Shown here piece by piece: positions 36,331 through 49,103 of a DNA stretch of 64,000 nt. The translations under genes were made by a program, and so were the position numbers. Origin of the DNA: Stenogyne calaminthoides (lineage: Eukaryota > Streptophyta > Magnoliopsida > Lamiales > Lamiaceae). The notes beneath the pieces were generated by a model. It did not search any database. It saw only the letters and a program-made list of their open reading frames with translations, and had not been told where the DNA came from. The first letter of the stretch is position 1. Every line of letters starts with the position of its first letter. The DNA is taken from positions 28,256,804 to 28,320,803 of the forward strand of contig JBBCBC010000001.1 of assembly GCA_037126765.1 (NCBI GenBank), read 5' to 3'.

Positions 36331-36619
36331 CCTAGTGGACCTGGATGTAGTTCCGAATTTGCCCAGCACAATCACTGTTTATTGTGACAATGCCGGAGCA
36401 GTTGCAAATTCAAGGGAACCAAGAGCCCACAAGGCCAGCAAACACATTGAAAGAAAATACCATCTTATACGAGAAATCGTTAAGAGAGGAGATATAGAGG
36501 TGGCAAAGATCGCGTCAGAAGACAACCTAGCAGATCCATTCACAAAGGGTCTGCCTCAGAATACATTCGAGAGACATGTGGAAGGAATGTGTATCAAAAC
36601 CGTTGTTAATCTGCTTTGA
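36296..36619 (+). pseudogene. A1 pol: RNase H C-terminus
   Basis: In the shifted frame: VWLKNFLVDLDVVPNLPSTI, VYCDNAGAVANSREP, then KHIERKYHLIREIVKRGDIE and the typical copia ending LADPFTKGLPQNTFERHV. The polyprotein stop is TGA at 36617-36619. A polypurine-like AAGTGGGAGAT lies at 36726-36736 next to the 3' LTR. Confidence 0.88.
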
Positions 36620-36736
36620 GTATAAGTGGGAGACATTATTAGGTTCGTGTAGGTGATATTAGGTGTCATGTATTAGGAACTACACGAGACATGTTGTAGT
36701 ATACTTAAAAGTAAACTTTGAGTATAAGTGGGAGAT

Positions 36737-38570
36737 TGTTGGGATTATACTGGAAAGTATGCTTTTACTTTGTATAATCAAAACTGAATTTCAGACTTAT
36801 TTACTGAAATAAATTATTTATCACTGATGCTTTAAATATCATCGAATGTTACATATATTTACTGCATAACTGTTCAATAAATAGTACGCGTTACATTGTA
36901 GTTAATTTAGTGATACCAGATCACAGAAGATTAAATTAACAGTCCCTTGTAACTAAAAGTACAACATTCACGACCTAGATGGAAATGAACAATCCATCGT
37001 GAAAGGTTGAAGTGTAAGGCTCAGATTGGTTTGTCTTGACCAAGAGATTACACTAGTGCATGACTGATGCACTGAAGAGGACCTACAGGAGGACAAATTC
37101 TTCAGAACTGAACTAGGAAGAATTAGACCTCAGTGGTTAGTTATTTCTTAATCTTCGTCCCCTAAATAGGATTGCGTGTGGTTCGTAACTATTGCTTTGA
37201 CTTATTACGGGTAGAGAATCAACGAGATTCAATACTTTATATCTTGGACAATATTATTGGTCACATGCGATTGCTAAAATTTAATACGGAGAATCGTGTG
37301 CAAGTACGCTTGTTCGATTTGCCCCCTTGGGAGGTTCATAAGATTTATCATACCAAATCTTGCAAGCGGAATTTGTTTCCGGTATGGATAATAATGTTGA
37401 ACCGTTCCTTAACCAAGGATAAAAGATATTAATTAATGAAAAGCTATTTCAGTGGCTTGAATTAATTAATGGGCTAGATAATCGTAAACACGGGAAATAA
37501 TAACCGGGAGCCATATTGACTGTAATATGGGTTAAGATGGATAGTGCAATATTAATTATGTAGTGGGATTAATTAATATTTATGGGCTTGAATAATATTA
37601 TTGTTCAATATTGATAATTCAAGATCCATTGGAAGGTCCAATCTTAATTCTCCTAAAGGCCCCCCAAGTAGCCCAACATAAAGTCCAATAACTGAAAAAG
37701 GTGTTTAAAAATAAAATAAATTTTGTTGCTTATTTTTCCTCATTTTTTTTGAAAAATATGAATAAAAGGGGAGAAAGATTTTCTTTGAATTTTGTTATGG
37801 AATGAAGATATGTATTCTTGGAATACAAGATTATCTCATTAAATTCAAGAAATCTCCCACTTGGTTATTTATATTAGAAATTTTGAAATTTAAGAAAAAG
37901 AAGGAAAAGAAAGATTTTCTTGATTTTCTTGAAAAGATATTATGGAAGATATGTATTCTTGGAATACAAGAATATCTCATAAATTCAAGAAGATCCAAAT
38001 CTTGGAATCTTGATCCTCTTTTTCGAAAATTCCCATAACAAGAGGAGTTGGAATTTTTATGGAATATTTTAATTATTGAGAAAAGAATATATGAGATATA
38101 TTCAAGATTTCTTGGAGATCAAGAAAAGATTTTTTCCTCCCTATTCCATATGGAAAATCGGCCAACACCCTCTATAAATAGGGGATGAATGTTTCATTCC
38201 CAAGAACAATTCCATGTGCTGGAAAATTTAGTAAATCCACAAAGGTGGTGCAACAAATTTTATTTTTCCTTTTGTTAATTGTTCTCGAGTTTCCTTGCAC
38301 CGGATTGACGAGCAAGGACTAGGGAATACTTGGGAAGGCTTTTTGGTGTGTTTAATCGACGAGACCATTGCCACTCCAAGAGGTTAGTTCACGTAAACCC
38401 GTAGCAATTCCGCATGCGTAGGATTTATGTGAACTGTTTATATGCATGATTTGTTGTTGAATTATTATTTGAATTAATATAGGATTAATTCATGCTAGTA
38501 ATAATTGTTAGAATTAAATTTGTATTTAAATATTCATCCCGAATAGATCCGTGCAATTAATTCCCCAACA
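36737..38570 (+). repeat. 3' LTR of A1
   Basis: 1834 bp, same ends and internal features as the 5' LTR, including the paired palindromic blocks near 37803 and 37945. Followed directly by the target duplication ATCTC. Confidence 0.92.
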
Positions 38571-38575
38571 ATCTC

Positions 38576-38863
38576 TTGGTCAAGACAAGCCAATCTGAGC
38601 CTTACACATCAACTTCTACCAATAGATTGTTCGGATCTATCTAAGTTGTGAAACACACACTCGTATACAAGGAACTGTTAACGTGATCTTCTGTGATCTG
38701 GTATCACCACGTTAACTACAATGTAACGCTTGCTACGAACGGTTTGCAATAAATATATATAACATTCAATAAACAACAGTGATAAACGATTTATTTCAGT
38801 AAATAAGTGTTTAATACATAGGTTATACAAAGTAAAAGCATATTTTCACGTATAACCCCAACA
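38576..38863 (-). repeat. 3' LTR of copia host 2, second part
   Basis: Resumes the interrupted LTR (TTGGTCAAGACAAGCC) and ends ATAACCCCAACA, the TGTTGGGG start on its own strand. Together with 26219-27757 it forms one LTR. Confidence 0.85.
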
Positions 38864-39552
38864 ATCTCCCACTTATACTCAAAGTCTACTTTTAAGTATA
38901 CCACAACTTGTCTGATGTATTATCTGGTGATATCTAATGTCACCTACATCAACCTAATAACATTTCTCCCACTTATACTCAAAGCAGATTGACAACGCTC
39001 TTGACACCCATTCCTTCCACATGTCTCTCGAATGTTAACTGAGGCAGACCCTTTGTGAATGGATCAGCTAGGTTGTCTTCCGACGCGATCTTTGCCACCT
39101 CTCTTAACAATTTCTCGTATAAGATGGTATTTCCTTTCAGTGTGTTTGTTGGCCTTGTGGGATCTCGGTTCCCTTGAATTTAATCGAAGACATTATCACA
39201 AAAGACCGTGATTATCTTTGGGCAAATTCCTAACAACGCCCAAGTCCACTAGGAAGTTCTTGAACACTGGCTTTTTTCTTCCGCAAATATTCGGCTTCCA
39301 TGGTAGAATCTGCGATGCATTTCCAAAGCACTTAACGCTTCTCCATGTTGCCCCTCCCCGGAAAAATACACTCATTTTTACGGAATCTAGGTCGATTGGA
39401 AAATCCGAATAAATAAAAGTCTAATGATAAACTATCATTCTATCTCGAGTTCTTTTCGATACTTGGTAATGTTCTTAAAAACACTCAATGTTTATTTCCT
39501 ATCGATATTGCATACATGAGACTTTCTACCTAAAGCATTAATAAAGGAATCC
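38864..39552 (-). pseudogene. Host 2 pol 3' end (RNase H), truncated
   Basis: On the minus strand the order is RNase H, stop, two GTATAAGTGGGAG-type purine tracts, LTR, exactly as at the end of A1. Recognisable pieces include the complement of the LADPFTK tail at about 39040-39065. Stops and frame breaks are common. The sequence ends where the Sirevirus-like element begins at about 39553; the rest of host 2 is not in the window. Confidence 0.7.
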
Positions 39553-41454
39553 TATCGGGAGATGAATTTAATAAAAGAAGTTTTGATTAGATCCCAAAAA
39601 CCCCGAAACTCAATATGACATGTTCAGATAATCTTGATAGATCGAGTCAGTTTCAAAGATAGATTGTTCAGAAGTTATCTCGCACTATGTATAGTCGAGA
39701 GATATAGATTAGGTTAGATTTTGAAGACATCAAGACTCAAGATGTCATCAAGACATTCAAGAAAGTTTCAAGAAGACATCAAGACTCAAGATGTCATTAA
39801 AGACATCAAGACTCAAGAAGTAATCAAGACATCAAGACTCGGTATGTCATCAAGACATCAAGACTCTCCGAAGTTGTCAAGACACTAAAGACTCAAAGAT
39901 GTCTCAAGACTCAAAATGTCATCAAGACATTGAAGAATTGGTTCGTGAGGCAAAATGAATATAATCTATCCAAAGACTATGACCAAAAATTGAGAAAAAA
40001 CGCAAATATTCGAGAAAAGTAGGTATTGCCCAAAACATTCATATGCATAAAAAGGAACTAAGTCTAAGTGTTGTTTAAGGTTGTCTCATTCGAGAGATTG
40101 ACCAAAAGAGCCGTTTTGTTTGTCTACATTCATCAAGACAAGAACCAATCGGAAGAAGACAACATCGTATTTTCATCGACAAATGAAAGCGACAGGACTC
40201 GAATCATGTCAAGGTTCTAGATCGCAAAAAAATGGTGATTGGCACATGACCGCATATTTCCTAAAACATGCAAAGTGTTCAAACCCTAAAAATAGCAATT
40301 CATCAAACACCGTAAGAGGAAACTCATAAAGCTATCTCTTCCAACGGATAGTTTTCAAAGAGTGACCTTGGTGAAGTTACTATAAATACCAAAGACCCTT
40401 TACATTGAGAGGTTACGGAAATTTCAAAGCAACTCAAGAGCTCATTCAGATTATTGTAAATTGAAGCACTCGAAAATCCTAGAATTTCCCAAGTGTTTCA
40501 CATTGGAGAGAGCTCACTATTCTAAGCCTAGAGTGATAGATATATCCAAAGCTTAGAAGAGATATCCTAGCCTTTGCATTAGTTCTTATTGTAAAGGATA
40601 TCTCACCCTAGTTGGAAACCAACCCAAAACCCAAACCCTTTGTTAAGGTAGTTTGTGTGTGTTTTGTTGGTGAGTTAGAGTTGCAAAAAGAGTTAGTAAG
40701 CTCACATGAGTTAGCCGTAAAAACTCTAGAGAAGAAGTTAGTAAGCTACTTGTGGTAGTCCCAACACTTGTATGTGTTTGAGTTAGTAAGTCAAAGTGAG
40801 TCGGCCCGCCAAACTCAAGGTAGAAAAGTGAGTAAGCTACATGAGTTAGCCGAAAAGCTTTTAGGAAGTGGTTAAGGAATTTCTCTCAAGATCGAGAGAA
40901 ATGGACGTAGGAGCTTGAGTCTCCTCGAACCACTATAATTGTTGTGTTGTTTTGCTTTACATCTTTGCATTATTATCATTGCATGTTTTTCATCGAAAGC
41001 ATAGTTCATCGATATTCATTGGAACCAATCTCATCGAACTTGCATCAAATTGATCACAAATTTAATCACTTTTTTTTATTGAAGGAAAAATTTTCAAAGA
41101 AAAGCTAAAAACAAGTATAAACTTAGGGCCAACCATTCCGCACACTTGAGTAGCTAGAACAGATAGTTACCAAACTGAACTAACTCTACTGAGGGTTCAA
41201 GAAGATAATTATCCGATCCAAGAGCCTCGGATCTCCGATAAACTCAGCTCGGTTGGGCTAATCTTGAGCTTTTGAAAGCGTTCCGGGATCATTGTCTCAA
41301 AGGAGTTTGACTCGTTAGCAATCCGTGCTTCTCGAGGCAAAATCATCGGATAACCCCTCACCCATCCGACCTCGATGAAAGAAAAGTTTTAAAAATCATC
41401 AACACGTGTATTCCCCCCATACACGTGTGAGACTCGTTAAGCACCGGACCAACA
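39553..41454 (+). repeat. 5' LTR of the Sirevirus-like element
   Basis: Aligned by eye with 51709-52557: GGGAGATGAATTTAATAAA start, shared AACATTCATATGCA and GGTTGTCTCATTC blocks, and TATA box ACTATAAATACC at about 40380. The first four bases are TATC rather than the TGTT of the 3' copy. Ends CCGGACCAACA at 41454. Many differences from the 3' LTR sit at CAG or CTG sites. Confidence 0.75.
39718..39965 (+). repeat. Tandem repeats in the 5' LTR (AAGACATCAAGACTC unit)
   Basis: A degenerate 22-26 bp unit, AAGACATCAAGACTCAAGATGTCAT-like, is repeated about nine times in the same direction upstream of the TATA box. The matching array in the 3' LTR is at 51870-52100. Confidence 0.85.
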
Positions 41455-41456
41455 AG

Positions 41457-41470
41457 TGGTATCGAAAGCG
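41457..41470 (+). promoter_or_regulatory. Primer-binding site of the Sirevirus-like element (altered)
   Basis: TGGTATCGAAAGCG follows the LTR by two bases; it is the Met-tRNA site TGGTATCAGAGC with the CAG changed. Confidence 0.65.
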
Positions 41471-41584
41471 TTGGTTCATTTTGACCACTTGCTTTGGTAG
41501 TCATAGTCTATTTTGGTTGAAAGACTTTGGTGGTCTCTTGAATAGATCTGCTTCTTTGTCGATATCTTACAAGGCTCGACCATC

Positions 41585-42376
41585 ATGCCTTCTAAGAAAC
41601 TTCCTATGTTCTCTCTTGAGGAGAGCTATGACCTATGGAGATTGAGAATGCAGCTCATCTCAGATTCAAAACATGAAAGAATGTGGAGAGTGGTTTACGA
41701 AGGACCATTCAAATTTATTTGTTGAATCCTAAATCATCGATACCTTGAGAGGAATTATCCCATAGATGAATTTCCAAAGCCTGATGATCAACTTACTCCT
41801 GATGAGAGAAAGTTAGTCAATCTGGACTACATTGCTAAAGATACTTTGTATAGCACTATTGATGATGGTGTTATGGGGATGATTTCTCACTGTGAAACTG
41901 CAAAAGAAATATTGGACACACTTGTTGTTATGTGTTAAGGCACAGATCATATTAAGGAAAACAAACTTTTTGTTGCTATTGGAAAGATTGATAGCTTTGA
42001 AATGGAAGATAGTGAATCCATTGACAAACTTGAGGTCAGATTCACTAGCATCATGAATGATCTGAGTTCTCTTGGGAAAAGATACACACGAGAGAGAGAA
42101 GGGCAAATCGAAATTCTTAGAGGATTATCTAAGAAATGGGATATACATGTTGTGGTGATTGAAAACACCACAAATATTGATTCCATGCCATATCAACAAG
42201 TTTTCCCTGAACTGAAAGCTTATGAGTTTGTGATTGACAAGAAAACTAAGAAATCTGACAGCAAAGATGATTATTCATCTAGCAAGAATGTGGCTTTCAA
42301 AGCCAAAGAGAAATCCTGTAAGTCTAGAGAGTTCGAGAACTCACTTGCCAAAAATCGATGGATGAAAGGAGGATAA
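41585..42376 (+). pseudogene. Sirevirus-like gag (capsid region)
   Basis: Starts MPSKKLPMFSLEESYDLWRL, followed by WRVVYEGPF, TPDERKLVNLDYIAKDTLY and SHCETAKEILDTL, then ILRGLSKKWDIHVV; this is the UBN2-type gag region of copia elements. Stops lie near 41722 and 41937, and the last 124 codons (42002-42376) read on in frame after the second stop. A long charged tail (DKKTKKSDSKDDYSSSKN) follows. Confidence 0.75.
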
Positions 42377-42383
42377 GCTAGTC

Positions 42384-42660
42384 TTGATGGCAAGGAGGTT
42401 TGAAAGACTCAATAGCAGAGATGGGAAATATAAGAAATATTACAGAATCACAGTACAAAGAGAGACTCGTGAAGTTCGAGGACATCGCGATACATCGAGA
42501 AAAGGAAGGACCAGAAGTCAAGGATCCTCATCCAAGAAGAAGGACTCCAAGACCAAGGAGGAAAGTGATCGTGATGATGATACCAACAGATGCTTTCAAC
42601 CGGCCGAAGAAAGGTCACTTTCAATATGACCGCCCCGAAATGAAAAGCTAAAGAAAGAAA
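42384..42660 (+). pseudogene. Gag nucleocapsid region, zinc knuckle destroyed
   Basis: Basic region (RRFERLNSRDGKYKKYYR) and Lys/Arg-rich linker, then TNRCFQPAEERSLSI where a CxxC-x4-H-x4-C knuckle is expected at about 42590-42630. Only the first Cys remains in that frame; KKGHFQYD reads in another frame. The loss involves bases that would have been CTG in a normal knuckle. Confidence 0.65.
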
Positions 42661-44057
42661 GGAGAGACAAGCCAAGAGAGACAGAAGATCTCCAAATGAG
42701 AAAGCTATGATTGCGAAGAGGAAGAACATTCTCAAGAAGGTTCCAGTTCCTCGATGAAATTTTCTCGATACGAAGGATGATGATGATGATGTCTTATTTT
42801 ATGCCGGTCAAAACTTCAGGAGGTAAATTCTTCTATCTCTGTTGTTGCTCCTACACAAGCACACGAGTTCTCAAGTTCAACTCAGAACAAAGAATTTTGA
42901 CCTCGATGGATTCGTTTGAGAATCTTATGAAGGACTATTCGTGTTACAAGAACTACTCATCAAACTCAAGAGCAAAACAAGGAACCGATCACGAGAATCA
43001 AGTGGAAAGACTCTAAAAATGCCGAGATCACTTCTCAATTGATGGGAACTATTGATGAACCGATGTTCGAAAAGTACAACTCTCGAAAAAAGAGAAGGTG
43101 ATAGAGATCCCGAATGGAAAATTAGAGAAATCCACTAAAGAGATTCAAATTTTATCGAATCGAAGTTCAATGACCTCTTTGAGAAGCATGAAACTCTAAA
43201 GAAATGTGAGGATAGTCTTGAGAGAAAGTTAGCTCTATTGAATTCTCGCATCTAAAGTGATAAATGAAATTGAGTTATCAAAGACCATGGTAAACTATAA
43301 AAAGCCGGATTGGGATACATTCCAGGAGGAACCTCACAAGGTCTTCTGAATGTTGCTTCTAGTAGCACCAAGATTGTCTTTGTTAAACTAGTGGCATCTA
43401 ATCTTCTTACTGAAGAACTGCCCAGAGTTTTAGACAAGGGTAAATGACCTATGGTTTCGAAAAAAAATTTAGGTTAGGGAAGAAAGCCAAAACCTCGTGA
43501 AAAAACTAGAAAACCCGAACACTCATTAGAAATTTTCGTGCCAAGATTTCAAAAGCCTCAGCTAAGAATACCAACCTAAAGATATCTCAGATCAACCGTC
43601 AGAGGAATTTTCGTAAGAGAAACACTCAACGAGAGATATTCTCAACCTAAAAATACCAATTCCTCGACATCGAAAAGACCCCAATTTCAAGACAGTAACC
43701 TAAACCCCACTTGCCTAAGGGTAAAGGTTTCTAACCCAAGTCACAGAGACAGAGACCAGTTGCACAAAAGCTAAGGCACTTGAACAAAAGGCCTGAACCC
43801 AAGAAGAACTCTAAGGCTCATGTTCATGCTAAGGCTCGCACTCATTCACGTGATAATGCCAAGGCTCCTAGGGTGGTGAATGTGTATGTAGATGTTTATG
43901 GGAGACAAATCACCACTCTAAAGTAATTAGAGTTGTTAGGCGATTTTGGTTCCAAAAGGTACAACCTACTGTAGGACCCTACACCAAATGGGTACCTAAG
44001 AACGATCTTTTTTGTGAAGGAAAAGGGCACCGAATAATGAAAACAACATAAAGACTG
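42661..44057 (+). pseudogene. Decayed gag-pol junction region
   Basis: Low-complexity Asp/Lys-rich codons (GAT repeats at 42776-42792), coiled-coil-like pieces (ERKLALLNS near 43225) and Lys/Pro-rich stretches are recognisable in shifting frames. No domain is intact. Confidence 0.5.
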
Positions 44058-44640
44058 ATGAGTGGAAATGAATTGACTCCTATTGTATGGTATCCGGACA
44101 AATTGGGATGTTCAAGACATATGACAGATATAAAGCAACTAATCACCGACTATATTGAGCAAAAAGGCCCTCAAATCACATTTGGAGACAATTCCAAAGG
44201 ACAAACCAAGGATATGGAACTCTTGAAGTTGACTGCTCATATCCATGGTGTTTCATATGTGTCCGGTCTAAAGCGTAACTTGCTTTCTATCACCAATTCT
44301 CATGACAAAGGATTCAAAGGTTGAGTTCTCAAAGAACTTATGTTTTGTAAAAGACAATACTTCACGTAAAAATTTTTATTGTTGGTACTAGAAAAGGAAA
44401 TGTGTATCTTGCCGATTGAGTTCAACTCCTAAAGATACATGTTTGGTTGCAAAAAAATTACACCGATACCCGCTTGGTTTGTGGCACAAAAGAATGAATC
44501 ACTTAAACTTCAAAACCCCGAACAAACTTGCAAGATTAGCACTTGTAAGGTGGTTACCCAATGAAGTGTTCAAGAAAGATCATGTATGTGATGCTTGTCG
44601 AAGGAAAAAAAAAATCGAGCATCTTTCAAAAGCAAAGTAG
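44058..44640 (+). pseudogene. Protease and GAG-pre-integrase of the Sirevirus-like element
   Basis: VWYPDKLGCSRHMTD at about 44085-44130 is the retropepsin site with the expected DSG triad replaced by DKLG. VSGLKRNLLSI follows, then in another frame LWHKRMNHLNFKT ... CDACRRKKK, which keeps the His/Cys zinc ligands of the pre-integrase domain. Confidence 0.7.
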
Positions 44641-45240
44641 ATGTTTCTCATCGATAGAATACTACAACAACTGTACATATGGATCTCATTGGTCCAAGAA
44701 CACTTGTGAGAGCACTAATGGCGTAAAAATACACACTTTTGGTAGTTGATGACTACTCTAGATACACATGGGTCATATTCTTACTCAAGAAGAAAGAGAC
44801 TCGCATAAAAATCGCCTTTAACTACTTGAAAAGGCTCAAGATCAAAAGAATCTGAAAGTGTGGTCAAAATCGATCGATAAAGGAAGTGAGTTTATCAATC
44901 ATATCATATCCGATTATTGTGCAAAGAAATGGAATAGCTCATGAAACATCACCGCAAGGACCCCACAACAAAATGGTGTTCTTTGAAAAAGAAGAAATAG
45001 GACTCGAAAGAAGTTCGCAAGGACAATGATTGTTGAAGTTTCGATATTCCTAAGAGATTTTGGGGTCTGGGCTATCAACACCGCATGCTACTCTCGTAAC
45101 GCATCCATGCCGACCAAGAACCAAGGAAAAACTCCATATGAGCGGGAATGAAAAGGAAGCCTCTTGTATCTTTCTTTTCGTGTGTTTTTTGGTTGCAAGT
45201 GTTTCATACACAATAATGGTAAAGATCGATTGAAAACTTT
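44641..45240 (+). pseudogene. Integrase core remnant
   Basis: HMDLIGPRTLVRAL with the first catalytic Asp near 44675 and LLVVDDYSRYTWVIFLLKKK near 44740-44800 are visible across frames. Later motifs (second Asp, Glu) survive only as disconnected pieces. Confidence 0.65.
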
Positions 45241-45930
45241 TGATAGCAAAAGTCGATGAAGGGATATTCTTAGGATATTCTCAAGTCAAGAAAGCCTTCG
45301 AGTTTACAAATCAGAGGACTTTATTGTGGAAGAAACACCTCATGTTGTTTTTGATTAATCTACTTGTTTTCGTAAGAAAAGAAAAACATGACTCGGAGAA
45401 CTCGATCAAGAGAATCACCGGACTTAGCCCGAAAAAGAATGATAAAACATCATCCCAACACGAAAAAAGAAGAAGTCAATCACTTTCTATGAATGGAGTG
45501 AATCGGACTCGAATAAAGAAGTTCGTGATGGAAAAACTTCGGGATGGTGAGACTCGGGATGGAAATTCTCCAATCAAGGAAAGCCAACACAATCGTCGTG
45601 ACCAATCTAAACATACACCGCCTCGCACTCGTATGTAATGCCGATGAAGATGTGGTCACAAATTGAGGCAAACTCTGAATCTATCAACCAATGAGGAACA
45701 AATGTCTCCGACAATGTTCTGAATGGAATTTCCCCTGAGGAAGATGATTCTCTTTCTCCTTTTCTATTGTTCCCTGAATTTAATGAACTACCTGAACCTA
45801 ACATTTCTGATGTTGAGGATACTACTGAAGGGGGAACATCCAGAGAAAATGGATGGATAGTCATCCTACAAGTCGATTGGGGTGATCTATCGATGGTGTC
45901 AAAACAAGAAGGTTCCATGGAGAAAGTGCT
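45241..45930 (+). pseudogene. Integrase C-terminus and linker
   Basis: GIFLGYSQVKKAFEFTNQRT at 45255-45315 is the typical post-integrase block, followed by an acidic/Ser-rich linker (LPEPNISDVEDTTEG near 45790-45830) that precedes reverse transcriptase in copia elements. Confidence 0.65.
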
Positions 45931-46760
45931 TTGTTCTCACGCTTCCTATCCTCAAAAAAGAACTTCATCGAGATTGAAGAAGCTCTACAAGATTCATTTT
46001 GGATTACTGCTATGCAAGAAGAGCTGAATCAGTTCTCAAGGAATGAAGTTTGGGAGCTAGTGGATAGACCTAAGAGGCACAATGTGATTGGAACTAAGTG
46101 GGTGTTCAAGAATAAGAGAGATGAAAATAACAACATTGTGAGAAACAAGGCAAGGCTAATTACACAAGGTTATTCCCAAGAAGAAGGCTTGGATTATGAT
46201 GAAACCTTTGCACATGTTGCAAGACTAGAAGCCATCGATTGTTTCTTGCATATGTCGCCCACATGAAATTCACATCTGTCGGATGGATGTGAAAAGTGCA
46301 TTTTCTGAATGGTGTGCTTAAGGAAGAGGTTTATGTGGAACAACCTCCTGGTTTTGCATGAATGACCAAGTTTACGTGCTCGTGAAAGCCTTGTATGGTC
46401 TTAAGCAAGCACCCCGAGCATGGTATGATACCCTTTCTCGCTTTCTTCTCTTGACCATGGTTTAATCAAAGGCTCTGATGATAGACTCTCGCTCAGATAG
46501 AAGATGGGAAAGACATCTTACTTGTTCAGATTTATGTAGATGACATCATATTTGGATCTCCAAATCATCACCGTGTGAAAAGTTTTCTACCCCGATGAAA
46601 GGAAAGTTTGAGATGTCAATGATGGGGAGATGAATTTCTTTCTTGGACTTCGTTGAATCAAACTAAGGAAGGATTTTCATCAATCAAGCAAAATACACCG
46701 TAGATCCGATTGCAAAGTATGGTGTGTCTAGAATCGCAATATAGTTAGAATTCCTATGAA
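45931..46760 (+). pseudogene. Reverse transcriptase of the Sirevirus-like element
   Basis: QDSFWITAMQEELNQFSRNE, VIGTKWVFKNKRDENNNIVR and GYSQEEGLDYDET in frame to about 46210. Then, across breaks, RMDVKSAF-like, ALYGLKQAPRAWYD near 46395-46430, and the metal-binding YVDDIIFGS near 46535-46560. Confidence 0.75.
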
Positions 46761-46859
46761 TACTAACTACAAGATGGATCCCGATCCTCAAGGCAAATCA
46801 AGAAATCACACCGATTATAGAGGATCATTGATCATCGCTATATCTCACACAAAGTAGGC

Positions 46860-47476
46860 CTGATATAACATTTGTTGTTGGGATATGTGCAAGATACCAA
46901 GCTAATCCTAAGGCTAGTCACATGGAGGCTACCAAAAAGATTCTGAAATATCTTAAAGGCACTGTGAATAGAGGATTATGGTATCCAGCTGATGATAACC
47001 TTGAATTAACCGGTTATTCAGATGTCGACATGGAGGATGTAGAATTGACAGAAGTCTACCATAGAACTTGTCAATTTCTTGAAGTAAACCGATATCATGG
47101 TTTTCAAAGAAACAAACCTCGAAGAGCAACCAAAGACTTCATGAAAATTTGAATACATGGTCGCAGCAGGAAGTCATAGTTGTGCATGCATTCTTTGGCT
47201 CAGACAACAATTGAGTGATTATAAGATCATAGCCAATGAAGTACCTATATTTTGTGATAATAATAGTTCAATTGCTATTACACAAAATCATGTATTGCAC
47301 ACCAGATGTAAGCATGTTGATATCAGACATCACTTCATCAGAGATCATGTTGAGAAGAAAGACATCAGAATGGAGAAAATTCATACTGATAAAAAGAGAG
47401 ATGATATCTTGACTAAACCTTTGGCTGAATCAAGATTTCAGGAACTATCAGTTGAATTATGTATGTTGATCCAGTG
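46860..47476 (+). pseudogene. RNase H of the Sirevirus-like element
   Basis: ICARYQANPKASHMEATKKI then LKYLKGTVNRGLWYP at 46880-46985, and SDVDMEDVE where the first catalytic Asp would be. In the next frame, MVAAGSHSCACILWLRQQLS, PIFCDNNSSIAITQN and HVDIRHHFIRDHVEKKDIRM; the pol stop is TGA at 47475-47477. Confidence 0.75.
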
Positions 47477-48338
47477 AATAAAGAAAAATCAAAAATTGAA
47501 GGTTTTCGGATGCATGAAGTTTTCTCAGGTTTTTACTGAAAAACTCAGGATAAAATTGAGAGTACTGAACACTGAGTCTTGGGAAACTCAATTATCCTGA
47601 AGATCAGTACTCAGTATTATACTAACATTTTATCAAGGTCAAAACTCAGTAAGACTGATGGAGAAAATTAGTCTAAAGAAGTATTGACTCATGCAACACA
47701 TTTATTGTCTAACCAATCTCAAAATCATTGGCAATAAATGACAAAACACCAAGAAATATTTGGGGACCTTTGAAATACATGAGGAAAGTCAATGGTCTCG
47801 AGAATGTAATAATTAAATGCACTGCTCATTAATCACCAATAAAGGATAAATTAAGCGGCTTAGTATTTGCGAAATCTCCTTTCATATACCCATTTTAGTC
47901 GGTTTTTAATCTCAACCGTCGATTTCTTCATCTACGCGATTTTCCATAAATCAAAATCCTATATCCATTGGAAAAATTTCTTTAAAAGCCCTATTCCAAA
48001 AACACCTTCATCTTCACAAACACTCTGCTTCGAAACTCTCGATTGCCCAGAAATTTTCACCTATCTCAAAACCCTTCACACAAAATTCTCCAAAAATGAC
48101 ACTTTCCGTATACGACAAACTCGCCATTTCCAATAAACCTTGGTACGAATATGTCGTTTCTCTAGAAAGCTCGTCCAATGCAACTCATGAGGAGGAGGCG
48201 TTGCATATGATTCGTTTGGAAAGCTTACATGCCTGGTCGCGAATCAACCAGAGGCGGAATATGCGAAAGAGGTAACTGAGTTTATCTCTAATATGCAGTT
48301 AGATGATGAGAAGTGCATAGAATCTCAGTTTACAGCAT

Positions 48339-49103
48339 TTGGAGCATGGTTCGAAATATGTGGATTTTGGTAGGGAATTATATATTATTCTTAAGAATCT
48401 AAATGCCATATATGAGTTAAGTGATAGAGGCGAAGACCCTACGGTATACATGATGGGTAGGGAACAAGAATATTTGGATAAAATTACTGAGCATCCAGTA
48501 AAGTTTGAAGCTACTCTAAATAAGAGGCATTTGAAGCCTAAATATCGAGTATTGTTGGATATTGTAAGCAAATGCATCATGAGTAGATCTAGTAGCTTCG
48601 AACAGATAAGCACGCCTAAGTTAAGGCTAATGGCGACGATTGAAGATTCACCTTCCACGGCATTCAACTGGTTGCACTATTTGATCAAGGTGGTGAGTGA
48701 TCAAGCCAAACAAATTCAGAAGGTGAATGGCTCTGTAGTTGTCAAAGGAAAGATTCTACATGCAACCAAGATTGCATTTATCTTGGAAATGTGCAGAGAA
48801 GAGGAGGACATCTTTGCCGATTCCACTTCCTTTCCAAAGTCAAAAATCTTGTTCAAACCAACAAAGAAGACTTTGAGAGGAAAGAAAGAGAAAATCTCTG
48901 AGTCTCAGGAGGAGATCATCAAGAAGAAAAACTACCAAGAAGCCGCATACAAGCGGGGAACGCCTACGATGCAAGTTAAAAGAGAAAATGAGAGAAACTC
49001 GAAGAAGAAAGCACTGCCTTCGGAGCGCAAGGGCTTTAATCTATTGCTGAGAAGGAGGCCAGTGACACTGAAGAAACTCAACCTGAAGGCCAGCAAGGGT
49101 TGA
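48339..49103 (+). pseudogene. ORF3 piece 1, helical, basic C-terminus
   Basis: 254 codons. The first ~170 residues look globular (VDFGRELYIILKNLNAIYEL; MATIEDSPSTAFNWLHYLIK; ATKIAFILEMCREEEDIF), a layout reminiscent of the 'putative plant transposon protein' domains linked to retroelements. The rest is Lys/Glu-rich. The frame enters from 48097 across a break. Confidence 0.55.

Larger units (their letters stand above)
27753..38575 (+). mobile_element. Complete Ty1/copia element A1 with target duplication ATCTC
   Basis: LTRs at 27758-29590 and 36737-38570 (1833/1834 bp, TG...CA), a primer-binding site, GC-rich leader, gag, pol and polypurine tract in order. The 5-bp target duplication ATCTC is at 27753-27757 and 38571-38575. 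Roughly 40-50 differences between the LTRs by eye (about 2.5%) imply a moderately old insertion. The host is an LTR of a related element, so the family has inserted into itself. A reversed solo LTR sits in the leader. gag and pol carry several stops and frame breaks, so the copy is not autonomous. Confidence 0.92.

Noticed and set aside
39718..39965. CRISPR-like or satellite array
   Set aside because: The repeats are contiguous and degenerate with no spacers, lie inside an LTR and recur in the partner LTR of a plant retrotransposon.
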